21,551 nt of DNA from Saccoglossus kowalevskii (taxonomy: Eukaryota > Hemichordata > Enteropneusta > Harrimaniidae): NCBI RefSeq assembly GCF_000003605.2, contig NW_003109597.1, positions 45,669 through 67,219 of the forward strand. Direction: 5' to 3'. Shown in pieces: positions 1 through 9,240 of this stretch (positions are counted from its first letter, which is position 1; each line of letters opens with the position of its first letter). The notes under the pieces are model-generated. The model was not told the origin of the DNA and made no database searches. It saw nothing but the letters and a program-made list of their open reading frames with translations. The position numbers and the translations under genes were made by a program.

Positions 1-41
1 AATCTGTTGTTACTTTACATGTTCACGTAGGTTTAATTTAG

Positions 42-118
42 CAGATTTTACTTGTCAGCGAAAATAACGAAATTTGCCCATTGCGTCAGGAAGATCTATC
101 CCGATTTGCTGCACTGAG
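42..118 (+). CDS. candidate upstream exon, uncertain
   Basis: This stretch is richer in G+C than its surroundings and reads openly as a protein-like segment containing ENNEICPLRQEDLSRFAAL. It follows an AG at 40-41 (or a second one at 43-44) and ends at GAG before GTTAAT, a plausible donor at 119. If real, it ends with two bases of a codon. The next confident exon, starting at 937, needs one carried-over base, so the two cannot be joined directly: another exon must lie between them, or one border is wrong. If splicing is ignored the frame runs on to a stop near 177. It may belong to the same CH-domain gene, to a different gene, or be chance. Confidence 0.3.
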
Positions 119-936
119 GTTAATTGCGGTTTTTACTGCTCCATCGCTAATGACACTAATTACCAAGAATTAAAAAAAACAAGTGAAATTAAGTCACATT
201 GGGAAAAAAGCCCATAATAAAATCAAAGCAAAAATTATTCAACTGAAATACCTCTAGAAATACCTCATTCATAGAGTGCCTCATTAGTGCTCTTTGTTGA
301 CAAGTATATTGTCCTTGCATGTTTTTCAAAATGCCCATATCAAAATCATGCGTTTCCATATACAGTATGTCATAGATTCTCAGACATCTTGATCAATTTT
401 ATTGATGGATTGACCTACATGCAATTACATTCACTTATTAGGCAAAGCCTATACCTTTATAATACATGCTCTGATCACACAGGAGCTACAGGTATTTACA
501 GTTTAACTTTGATTTAGATTGACTTAAAATTTGAATCACATTTACTTCATTGTGAAGATTTTTTGAATTCACACATCAGTGGTTACAAAAAGCAGTTAAA
601 CTTTTGCAATTGCTGGCACCCTGAAAAGTTGCAAATGACAATCGTCTATATAAGCCTTTTCCTATTCTAAACCATGTAAAACATTTGCTTGCAAGTGAAG
701 ATACATGTATGTAATAAGATGTTCTTTTCACTATACACACTAAATAGTGAAATCATTAAAACACATAAATTATTGTCTTTTGAATTAGTGACACCCAACA
801 CACCAAAACAAAGCTGGTTGTAGTTTCTTGTACCAGTATATTATAACAAGTGATGTATGCATGTTCTTGTTCACTGCTGTTATGCAATTTTTCAAACGTA
901 TTAATTTTAATTAAACGTATTAAACGTATTAATTAG
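119..936. other. putative intron or intergenic DNA, no gene seen
   Basis: AT-rich sequence with no convincing coding stretch. The 76-codon frame at 287-517 has protein-unlike composition and no splice or start context, and I treat it as chance. Just before the exon at 937 lies a short tandem of AAACGTATTAA-like units (about 894-934, three copies). Confidence 0.5.
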
Positions 937-1039
937 GTTTTACCGGCAATGACAACAAGAAGATACAGAGCTTTGATGATTTGACTCAACAACAAAAAAT
1001 AACTCGAGTTGAATGGATTGTGCAAGAACTTAAAGAAAG
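937..1039 (+). CDS. exon 1 of the model: start of CH-like domain protein
   Basis: The exon has 103 bases: two bases closing a codon, 33 codons, and two bases carried into the next exon. It reads FTGNDNKKIQSFDDL then TRVEWIVQELKER, a charged helix of the kind found in the N-terminal half of a calponin-homology fold. The donor (AAAG before GTTAGT) is good. The acceptor (ATTAG at 932-936) lacks a pyrimidine tract. The downstream junction is sound, because the trailing AG joins the A at 1466 to make Arg followed by Glu-Val. Upstream exons and the start codon are not identified. Alternative acceptors at 958-959, 961-962, 967-968 or 969-970 would shorten the exon. Confidence 0.7.
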
Positions 1040-1465
1040 GTTAGTATACATCTTGTACATGGTAAAGACTACCCTGGACCATATTATTAATAAGGCCACA
1101 CATTACTTTTTACCTACATGTATGTTGTAAATTTTATTATGTGTTCAATCTGATTACAATCTGATGCAGGTACATGTATAGGCTTAAATTTAAAAAAAAA
1201 ATTGTATATGTTTTTTTATTTTTGTTTATTTAAATTTTTTTTATTTTATTTGCTGTTTTTTTCTATTGTATCCTGGTTACCTTAACATGTACAATATAAA
1301 AAGAAATATATAAAAATTAAAAAAAAAAAATTGGAGCCAATACCTACATCTGATTTTATTCTGATTAGTATACACCTAGTTTATGGTAAAGACTACAGTG
1401 GACCCTATCATTAATAAAGTCACACATATATATGTTGTAAAATGAATTTATTCTTGTTTCTGTAG
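1040..1465 (+). repeat. intron with a diverged duplication of its 5' end
   Basis: The intron between model exons 1 and 2. Its first ~95 bases (about 1042-1134: TAGTATACA, then ATGGTAAAGACTAC, TGGACC and ATTAATAA) recur in diverged form at about 1368-1447. The second copy sits just upstream of the exon-2 acceptor. Between them are homopolymer-rich A and T tracts (about 1185-1332). The base that makes the donor GT in the first copy is A in the second (GATTAGTATAC), so the duplicate has no splice donor at that place. Confidence 0.75.
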
Positions 1466-1529
1466 AGAAGTAATTCCTAAAGATGTATTTATTGACTGTC
1501 GATTATTTGCAATGAGACATGCTGAACAT
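1466..1529 (+). CDS. exon 2 of the model: CH-like helical core
   Basis: One base plus 21 codons (64 bases), reading EVIPKDVFID then CRLFAMRHAEH. The acceptor is TTTCTGTAG after a T-rich tract, and the donor is CAT before GTGAGTAC, close to consensus. The exon starts in the phase left by exon 1 and ends in phase 0. Asp followed by a hydrophobic helix fits the middle of a calponin-homology domain, just before the Leu-Leu-Trp helix in the next exon. Confidence 0.85.
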
Positions 1530-1689
1530 GTGAGTACACTGATATTATTATTATGTCATCTTTAGATACAATATCACAATATTTTCTCTCAGGTTCACTT
1601 AAACAGACACAAGTGATTACGGCCAGGGTTTTGTATCAATCTAAGCTTACCAAAATGAATCATAGATACCACAATCTGTAGTTATTGTA

Positions 1690-2613
1690 CTGTATAAAAT
1701 GGTCGACAGTGTTTCACATGGGTTTTTAATCTGCCCTGTGTTACGTCACACTGTGGTGATATGGGATTTTGATCTGCCCTGTGTTACGTAACACTGTGGT
1801 GATATGGGTTTTTGATCTGCCCTGTGTTACGTCACACTGTGGTGATATGGGTTTTTGATCTGCCCTGTGTTAGGTCACACTGTGGTGATATGGGTTTTTG
1901 ATCTGCCCTGTGTTACGTAACACTGTGGTGATATGGGTTTTTGATCTGCCCTGTGTTACGTAACACTGTGGTGATATGGGTTTTTGATCTGCCCTGTGTT
2001 ACTAAACACTGGTGATATGGGTTGTTGATCTGCCCTGTGTTACGTAACACTGTGGTGATATGGGTTTTTGATCTGCCCTGTGTTACGTCACACTGTGGTG
2101 ATATGGGTTTTTGATCTGCCCTGTGTTACGTCACACTGTGGTGATATGGGTTTTTGATCTGCCCTGTGTTACGTATCACTGTGGTGATATGGGTTGTTGA
2201 TCTGCCCTGTGTTACGTCACACTGTGGTGATATGGGTTTTTGATCTGCCCTGTGTTACGTCACACTGTGGTGTTATGGGTTTTTGATCTGCCCTGTGTTA
2301 CGTCACACTGTGGTGATATGGGTTGTTGATCTGCCCTGTGTTACGTCACACTGTGGTGATATGGGTTGTTGATCTGCCCTGTGTTACGTCACACTGTGGT
2401 GATATGGGTTGTTGATCTGCCCTGTGTTACGTAACACTGTGGTGATATGGGTTGTTGATCTGCCCTGTGTTACGTCACACTGTAGTGATATAGGTTGTTG
2501 ATCTGCCCAGTGTTACATCACACTGTAGTGATATAGGTTGTTTATATACCCTGTCATACTGTGGTGTTATGGGTTTTTGATCTACCCTTTGCTACATCAC
2601 ATTGTGGTGATAC
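1690..2613. repeat. 43-bp minisatellite, about 21 copies
   Basis: Tandem array in the intron after model exon 2. The unit contains GATCTGCCCTGTGTTACGTC and ACACTGTGGTGATATGGG. Most copies are exactly 43 bp apart, judged by the starts of CTGCCCTG at 1731, 1774, 1817, 1860 and on to 2503. One copy is 41 bp (1989-2029), and the last two or three are degenerate. About ten copies carry TTACGTCA and five carry the palindrome GTGTTACGTAACAC. The remainder have point changes. Later copies often have TTGTTGATC instead of TTTTTGATC, so the variants are locally clustered. There is no spacer diversity, so it is not a CRISPR array. Confidence 0.97.
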
Positions 2614-3594
2614 ACAAGCTATGCATGGGATAACATTTTCATGAAGATATTTGATTCGGACAACACAGGAAAATAACATAGCTGCAACTAATTTGCCTAA
2701 CAATAGAACATGTTAATTACTCTGTACATATCAAAGGCATGCCTTTCATCTATATAAATATTTATAAATTTCGTAGTTTAAACTGAAATGAGAGGTTTGT
2801 ATTCCCAATTGAATAACATCGGAAAGTTTTTAAATAAAGATGTTATACACTGTGCTCGTTGATTGGCTGGTTTGTGTCAACTGTCATATATTTATAAAGA
2901 TGAATGGAGTGTGTTTATTGCACCAAGAGTAAACATTGTTATGATTATTGAGCTCTAATGTTTTATCCTAATTTAGGGGTCTGCCCTACTCTATAATACT
3001 TTGGGAGAACCCTAAAACAAATGAGTAAACAAAAACTAAAATAATGACAGAACATATTTACAGTATAACTATTGTAGTATTGAAATATTTTTGCAAGGAC
3101 TATAATAAGGCAACAAACTTCCTTGTGATTTACAATGTATCAGTAAACTAACTAACTAACATAATTGAAGTTAAAATGTTTAGTCTGCATACATTGTATT
3201 TATTTTCATGGTTGTGACAGATGGAACTAGTTTTCATATTTACCGGTAGTTGTACCATGACATCAGCAAATTTTGCCCCTGTTCTGATTTTTAAATGTAA
3301 TTACATTGAAATGTATAAATGCCTCAATAACTTTCATTTAAAGTTGTTATGAGGAGTAAACATTGGTTAAAACTTGATACATCACATAGTACATGTACAT
3401 GATTAAAGCCCTAGGAACATCGGATGCGGATGTTGCTCCTTGCGTGAAAGGCACAGACCAAAACACGTGTCACAAAAAATGGACGATTTGATTTTAAATT
3501 TCCTTTTTTTTATAGCTCAATGTTGATCTGTGAGATCTGATTGTATACACTCACTCTCATAATAATTAGACAATATTTATTACTATTATTCTAG
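2614..3594 (+). other. intron remainder, no gene seen
   Basis: AT-rich intron between the minisatellite and model exon 3. Apart from a short CTAA run near 3145-3160 and TACATGTA at 3390, I see no repeats, RNA genes or coding stretch. It ends in a T-rich tract and CTAG before 3595. Confidence 0.6.
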
Positions 3595-3705
3595 ATATTT
3601 GATCTACTCTGGAAACTAATAACTCATGATATATGGTTTTGTTGGGAGAGGTTGGAATATATGTTGCAGACTGATGACCGTTCTGTTACTGAAGTGCCTT
3701 TCAAG
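3595..3705 (+). CDS. exon 3 of the model: Trp-rich helix of CH-like domain
   Basis: Exactly 37 codons in phase 0 at both ends, with acceptor TATTCTAG and donor AAG before GTGAGT. It reads IFDLLWKLITHDIWFCWERL, then YMLQTDDRSVTEVPFK. The pattern of Leu-Leu-Trp-x-Leu-Ile is the signature C-terminal helix of calponin-homology domains. The extra aromatic run DIWFCWE is distinctive and resembles what I remember of CH domains in cilia and flagella-associated proteins (CFAP47 type). This identification rests on motif memory only. Other CH-domain families remain possible. Confidence 0.85.
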
Positions 3706-4554
3706 GTGAGTTAAATAATATGGTAGCTCATCATACATACAAAGTCAAAATATTAGAATCAAACATGGATTTATAAGATAAGGGGTATACATTAGTGGTG
3801 TGATATGTGATCTTGTATGAATTTAAGTCTGTCAAAGAACTGGTTAGTGTTTGTCTTGGGCTGTTTTGCTAGTGTCCTTGTTTATTTGCAAAGTATGTAT
3901 TACAATTGTTTTGCACTTTTGAATACCTTGACAATCATGCTCACTGCTGTTTACGTATAAGAGTCTTCCTAAGCTTCCGCTGTGACGCCATTGGTATTGT
4001 TTAGAAATGCATTTGAATACCATGCATGTGGCATCTTCATTGGATATCACTGAATATAAATATTAAGTTGCATACCCTTATTTTATAAATTCTTGTATCA
4101 AATTACAACGATATCTCAAATAATGGCTAAAAACAGTACAGTGAGTGTGATGACCGATTTGTCTTTATTATTATTATACATATTAGAAATCATTCACCTC
4201 GGGTGTGTTCAATAAGAAAAACATTTGTGAGTGTTCGGAGCATTTTTCTCTCAAACCTTTCATTGTGTCATCATACAATGCTATGAAATCACATTGCTGG
4301 CATAACCATTCAAAAATGTACATGTATTGTGCTACTGAACCAGATGTACTTGTATGATAATGGCACATTTCTGCTAGGTACCAAATAACTCAGTCAACTT
4401 GGAGATGTCGCATTATTGGGCTCTCAATAATCTTTTAGCATTGTCATTAAGGATATTGTGCTTCATCAACCCTCACATGAATTAACCTAAAAATATAAAT
4501 AAATAAAATTGATATATTTAAAGTTTTTCTTACTGTTTTATTTATTGTACATAG
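3706..4554 (+). other. intron, no gene seen
   Basis: Intron between model exons 3 and 4. The two minus-strand open frames here (3844-4050 and 4183-4368) lie entirely within the intron and have no codon-use or domain support. TACATGTA occurs at 4319. The intron ends in a T-rich tract and ACATAG before 4555. Confidence 0.65.
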
Positions 4555-4668
4555 TGGGTACCAGAGCCACCACCAGTCAAGAAAAAAAAGAAATTTAAGA
4601 AGTCATCTTCATTACTGTCAGGATTTGGTTCCTCATCAGTTGTCACAGAATCTTTGCCCTCAACACCT
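4555..4668 (+). CDS. exon 4 of the model: Pro and Lys/Ser-rich linker
   Basis: Exactly 38 codons, phase 0 at both ends, with acceptor TACATAG and donor CCT before GTAAGT. It reads WVPEPPPVKKKKKFKKSSS, followed by a Ser/Gly/Thr-rich stretch ending in LPSTP. The composition suggests a flexible basic linker after the CH-like domain. The KKKKKFKK block could act as a nuclear-localisation-like or microtubule-binding basic patch, which is inference. The Phe-Lys before it and the Trp here bridge two exons in the same phase as the rest of the model. Confidence 0.82.
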
Positions 4669-5258
4669 GTAAGTAGTGCTCTCTATGGCATGATTTTATT
4701 TTATTTTTTAGCTCTCTTCTTTCTTAATGTCATCTCAAAAAGGTGTAATCTTACAGTTTGGAAATAAACTATGTGTGCACTTCTTCATTGTACTGCTAAA
4801 ACAATGCAAGATGCACATTACGTGTATATAAATTTATTGTCAAAATAACATGATCAAGTTTGGGATGAAAGGAGAGGATAATAAAATCTACAATATCTTT
4901 TTGTCTCTGATTATTTTGCTTATGTGCTGCATGAATGAATGTACTTAACAATATTAATAATGGTTTATTCGCCATACAATAGAGATACAAACAAATATAT
5001 ATCATAGAAAATAGACTATTTAACGATTGAGAAAAAAAAATCAGAATAAAGAAAAATGTAATTATAGATATTATAGCTGGAAAACATGTATTAACACAAG
5101 TGGTGCTTGTTGGGCCTGCTTCCTGAAAATTCTTAGCTTGTTAACATGAGATTGTTTGAGATGAGGGCTCAATTTTACATACATAAAAAAAAATATCACT
5201 AAAATGTAATACTTCTACTAATAATAGTTACAGGTCATAAATGTCAAAATATATACAT
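4669..5258 (+). other. intron, no gene seen
   Basis: First part of the 1.8-kb intron between model exons 4 and 5. It is AT-rich with A-tracts near 5030 and 5185. The minus-strand frame at 4796-5005 has no supporting context. Confidence 0.6.
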
Positions 5259-5260
5259 TA

Positions 5261-5967
5261 CAGCAAGTCTCGGAAGTATTGGGGCAGCCAATTTGCAAAC
5301 TCGCTAGTGAATTGGCTAACTGCTTTGGCGCCGTCCTGTGGTCACGCCCACTCTTGGTTAATCTATATAACAGTAGGGAATGTCATACTTTAGTTGGATG
5401 ACGATTTCACTTTCAAATATAAAAGGAAAAGTGTTCTATTTTCTTCGTGTAATGAGGTACATGTATTCGTATACAGGCTAAAACGAGGAATGAAGTCGAA
5501 TTTTATTAGCGGTTGGTTCAATCGTTTTAACAAATCGTTTTAATGTGAAGATTTATTTTCCCCCTGATTTGTAGGCAACTGTTTCTCAACTTGTCTCTTT
5601 ATTTAGTTTCAATCAGTGTTCAAGATGGCTACCACCGTATAGTAAATATCGGTGTATTAATCGCATTTATCATATTATCACTTGTACGCCAGCTGACTGT
5701 GGCCATTCTGAGGCTAACCAGGGAAACTACTTGTACATTATAACGCCTCACAAAGCAAATCATTCAGGAAATCCAGACATGTACCACTGAGGCTACGTAA
5801 AAACATTCTATGTCCCCTAAGGCAATATAGACTCGCCTAGAGTGGACGCGACCACAAGTCAGCGCCAGCAAGATTTGAAAGCTAACTGTTTAGTCAAAAC
5901 CCAAGCAGTTAGCCAATTCGCAAGCAAGTTTGCAAATTGGCTGTCCCAATACCTGTGAGACTTGCTG
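5261..5967. mobile_element. 707-bp long-TIR foldback element (MITE-like), TA target
   Basis: The outer 65 bases of each end (5261-5325 and 5903-5967) are inverted repeats matching at 58 of 65 positions by hand alignment. They begin CAGCAAGTCTC and end GAGACTTGCTG. After a stretch of about 40 bases present only in the right arm, pairing resumes for roughly 60 more bases: TGTGGTCACGCCCACTC near 5337 against GAGTGGACGCGACCACA near 5840. Both ends are flanked by TA (5259-5260 and 5968-5969), as expected of Tc1/mariner-type insertion. There is no transposase frame inside, so it is non-autonomous. The 40-base right-arm extra contains a second copy of the AGCTAACTG motif. It lies wholly in the intron. 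Confidence 0.88.
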
Positions 5968-5969
5968 TA

Positions 5970-6456
5970 AAGGGTGGTAGTCATTACGCCACGCATGCAC
6001 AAGATATATGCATCTCATATAAACAAAGATGGCGACTTTGACTGTTGCGTCGGTACAAACTGAGACGTTACTAAGCTTTAATTAGTATTTGAAGGTGACT
6101 GGAAAGTGTCAAAGGAGTCACCGATGGTAATTAGCACAAGTCATGCCCAGATCAAACCTCATACTTGTGATTTTCATTAGAAAAGTGTATTGGATCAATG
6201 TTTATCAACACAAGTGTCGCACATGCACAGCTAGAGAGTTTTCTGTGGCAGTTGGTTTCAAATTTAGGTTCCCAAATGACAGCGTTCAATAGAAAACTAT
6301 GCCAGTAACCTTTCAAAGAGAAGGTCATGAATTAATATGCATATTTGGTATTTGTATTGATTATATATATGTCTAATATACCTAGTTGATGTGAGTTCAT
6401 GTTGCTAAAATGTAGAATGTTAATATTATAATTTATTTCTGTTCGGTTATTTTTAG
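5970..6456 (+). other. intron remainder with a GC-richer patch
   Basis: Unique-looking intron sequence. Near 6028-6040 is AAAGATGGCGACTTTG, which resembles a YY1-type site, with nothing else to support a promoter. The region ends with a T-rich tract and TTTTTAG before exon 5. Confidence 0.5.
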
Positions 6457-6588
6457 GAGCCTGAGGCTGATGACTATGAGAAGTTTCCAGGAGCTGACAT
6501 CATTAAGAAATTCAAACCTCGTCGAAAAAATTGGCAGCCACCTGATGGTGATGAGTGTATTATTGAGATGATTAATTCTATGTTGCAG
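6457..6588 (+). CDS. exon 5 of the model: PPDG motif segment
   Basis: Exactly 44 codons, phase 0 at both ends, with acceptor TTTTTAG and donor CAG before GTAGAT. It reads EPEADDYEKFPGADIIKKF, then KPRRKNWQPPDGDECIIEMI and NSMLQ. The Trp-x-Pro-Pro-Asp-Gly turn followed by an amphipathic helix could open a second CH-like module, which is inference. The exon ends cleanly at a donor, so the gene must continue to the right. No convincing next exon lies within the following 15 kb, which suggests a very long intron or exons I could not recognise. Confidence 0.87.
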
Positions 6589-7280
6589 GTAGATTTAGGA
6601 TTTATCTTATAAAATACTCTTACTGGTATGAGGTTATCGCCAGGTGTCACTTGTATGTTGACTTATTAAAGTAACGTTATGGATTGTGTTATCCACAAAC
6701 TATAGCTGACTACAGCCCATATCAAGTGTTAATTAACCAGCTACATGAGTAAGTGATATCAGGTGATAATCGTTTTAACACATAAACAATTCAAATTGTA
6801 ATGATTTATACTAATTACAGATTTATTCTAATCATAGAAATACCTGTGCCATCTTGGTTTTCAATAATCAGCATTCCATCACACTATTATAATAGCTATG
6901 TATTTTGAACATAAACTTTTCAATAGGTCTGAATTCATATAATGTGTAAATATGGATACTGTATAGTCTGTTGTCCTATCAGCTGTTACCTACATGTATG
7001 CAATAATTACATTAATTATGCACTGATTTTTAATTTCGCTAATAATTAAATCTGTTAAATTAAATCCATATGAACCTAACATTAGGGTTCATTGTTTTTT
7101 CCTGCCAGATTCAAGAACTTAACACGAATATGCTCAAAACATTAAAATATAGCAATTAAATGCTGATGAAAATAAACAACTTTACAGTATTGTACATCAC
7201 ACTGTAGGAAGAGAGTACATTTTTGGAAACTTATTTAATTTAACCCCATTTCAGAGGGTTAATTTATTTTATTTATATTT
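6589..7280 (+). other. intron, no gene seen
   Basis: AT-rich sequence after the last confident exon. There is no RNA gene or repeat array. A short imperfect palindrome TGAACCTAAC/ATTAGGGTTCA lies at about 7072-7092. Confidence 0.55.
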
Positions 7281-8086
7281 AGCTCCGCTGTCGACTTTGT
7301 CGAGCGGAGCTTATCATATGAGTGATTGTCCGTCGTCGTCGTTCGTCGTCGTCCGTGTCAATGTTTTACTTTTTTGACTTCTTCTTGAAAACTACAAGCC
7401 TGAATGCTTTGATACTTGGTGTATATGTACCTTGGGTAGACCTCTCTTAGGTTTGTTCATTTCATGTTGATATCTTCAATTCTCTAATGTTGGTGAATAT
7501 TTTTGTCATTTTTGGTAAAAAGTGATATTTTCGACTTCTTGTTAAAAACCGCAAGTGCAAATGCTTTGATATTACATATATAGGTACTACATGTGGACCT
7601 CTCTCAGATTTGTTCATTTTGTAATGATATCTTTAATTCTCTAATTTTGGTGAATATTTTTGTCATTTTTTGTAAAAAGTGATATTTTCGACTTCTTGTT
7701 AAAAACCGCAAGTCCGATTGCTTTGATATTACATATATAGGTACTACATGTGGACCTCTCTCAGATTTGTTCATTTTGTAATGATATCTTTAATTCTCTA
7801 ATTTTGGTGAATATTTTTGTCATTTTTTGTAAAAAGTGATATTTTCGACTTCTTGTTAAAAACCGCAAGTCCGATTGCTTTGATATTACATATATAGGTA
7901 TTACATGTGGACCTCTCTGAGATTTGTTCATTTTGTAATGATATCTTTAATTCTCTAATTTTGGTGAATATTTTTGTCATTTTTGGTAAAAAGTGATATT
8001 TTCGACTTCTTGTCTCTACATATTGTTCATTTTCTAATGATGTCTTCAGTTCTTTAATTGAAATGTGCATTGCTAACAGCGGAGCT
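7281..8086. mobile_element. 806-bp TIR-bounded element with 157-bp internal repeats
   Basis: The ends are inverted copies: AGCTCCGCTGT at 7281-7291 and ACAGCGGAGCT at 8076-8086. The left end also folds on itself, with AGCTCCGCT (7281-7289) pairing with AGCGGAGCT (7303-7311) and CGAC/GTCG extending the stem. A CGTCGTCGTCG run follows (7331-7354). The interior is a tandem array anchored by CGACTTCTTGTTAAAAACCG, with start points at 7374, 7531, 7688, 7845 and 8002, exactly 157 bp apart each time. The first and last copies are diverged or partial. There is no transposase. The minus-strand frame at 7798-8070 is a by-product of the repeat. Confidence 0.87.
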
Positions 8087-9000
8087 ATCTCAGCTGATAG
8101 GCTGCTTGTTTTTAGTTGTGATTCTTTTACGTTAGTATTCAGCCAATCAGATTGCTAGATTCAGATTCTAACCATGTTAACATTTTTGTGATCACTGCAG
8201 ACAGACAGACAGTTATTATGAAAAACCGATTCAACAGTTATATAAGTATAGCTAAAAAATTACAATTAAGCATTTCTGCCATTTTAAAACGGTATATTTT
8301 TGTCTTTGGATGTATTTTGTTCAATCGTACATTATGGGACCTTGACTTTATTTTTCCTCACAGATCAATTAAAAATGGCCGACTGGTGGCCATTTAGTTG
8401 TCTGTAATTCACTCAAGGTTGTTTCATTGAAGCGATCACTTACTTACTTTTATAGCAGGCTACCATCATGGGCAAGGTGTTCTATAGTTTAGCTATGTTT
8501 TGAGTATGTTTTCATGCAAAGCATACAGTCATGATGAGACAACTGAAACGGTAAAAATCAATTATATAAATCTCAATGACAAAAGGAGCTAGAGACAGTC
8601 ACTTGTTTTTACTTTACATAAATTTTATGGTTGAATAAAACTCATTTTATTAATCCTTATGCACCGATTTGGCTGTCGATATCTCTAGTGAAAGTGTCAA
8701 TTTACCACTTTAGGATTCATAATATTGACATGATTTGGTGTATCTAGCCATACAGGTTTCACAATCTTCCACAAAACCTTATATAAACAGCAAGTACCAC
8801 AACATATAACATCAATATTTTTTTCCCAGATCATATTACAATAACAAGAATTAGAATAACCGTACTACAGCTGCAATATAACATTATTTTTTCCCAGATC
8901 AAACTAAATTTGTTAGAATTATATACATGCTTTAAATTATAACTTAATTTTTATATATATGTATATATTAAAACATTATTAATTTGCAAATCATGTGTTG
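8087..9000. other. no gene seen; weak local duplication
   Basis: AT-rich DNA with no supported gene. A degenerate duplication of about 70 bp is anchored by TTTTTTCCCAGATCA at about 8819 and 8887. A brief CAGA run lies near 8200. The 81-codon frame at 8152-8397 has no splice, start or composition support. Confidence 0.5.
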
Positions 9001-9020
9001 TTTCCTGCATGAGCAGGAAA
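9001..9020. repeat. perfect 8-bp hairpin beside a MITE
   Basis: TTTCCTGC, ATGA loop, GCAGGAAA forms a perfect 8-bp stem with a 4-base loop. It ends about a dozen bases left of the foldback element that starts at 9032. It has no T-run, so it is not an obvious terminator, and its role is unknown. Confidence 0.6.
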
Positions 9021-9031
9021 AATTAAAACTA

Positions 9032-9238
9032 CTGTAAAATACTTTATTTTTGCTTGGAATTAATTTTTGCTATTTTCGCTGAAGGAATGATTCAGTGAAA
9101 ATAAAATCAAGCGAATATTCTTTTTTTCCTATATTTTACATTTAACTTGTCAAAAATCAGTGAAAATAAAGTCCATACAAAACACCAAAAGGTCTTTTCA
9201 GCGAAAATTAATTCCAGCTAAAATAATGTATTTTACAG
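9032..9238. mobile_element. CTGTAAAA foldback MITE, copy 1 (207 bp)
   Basis: The element begins CTGTAAAATACTTTATTTT, ends AATGTATTTTACAG, and is flanked by TA on both sides (9030-9031 and 9239-9240). Most of its length is self-complementary: GGAATTAATTTT near 9056 pairs with AAAATTAATTCC near 9204, and the interior GCTGAA and CAGTGAAAATAAA motifs recur in both orientations. There is no coding capacity. It is the same family as 14710-14899, in the opposite orientation. Confidence 0.85.
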
Positions 9239-9240
9239 TA

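Noticed and set aside
287-517. 76-residue protein gene
   Set aside because: No start or splice context, AT-driven composition and no recognisable domain.
1690-2613. CRISPR array
   Set aside because: Units are contiguous 43-bp tandem copies with no unique spacers, and the setting is an animal intron.
3844-4368. minus-strand genes inside the intron
   Set aside because: Two short unrelated frames with no promoter, splice or homology evidence, lying between two well-supported + strand exons.
6028-6043. YY1-type promoter at AAAGATGGCGAC
   Set aside because: A single short match in an intron with no further promoter signal. A similar AAGATGGC lies inside the MITE near 5622.
7072-7092. telomere-like repeat
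   Set aside because: CCTAAC/TTAGGG occurs once as a small imperfect palindrome, not as an array.
7798-8070. 90-residue minus-strand protein
   Set aside because: It is translation of the 157-bp repeat; the same words recur because the DNA repeats.
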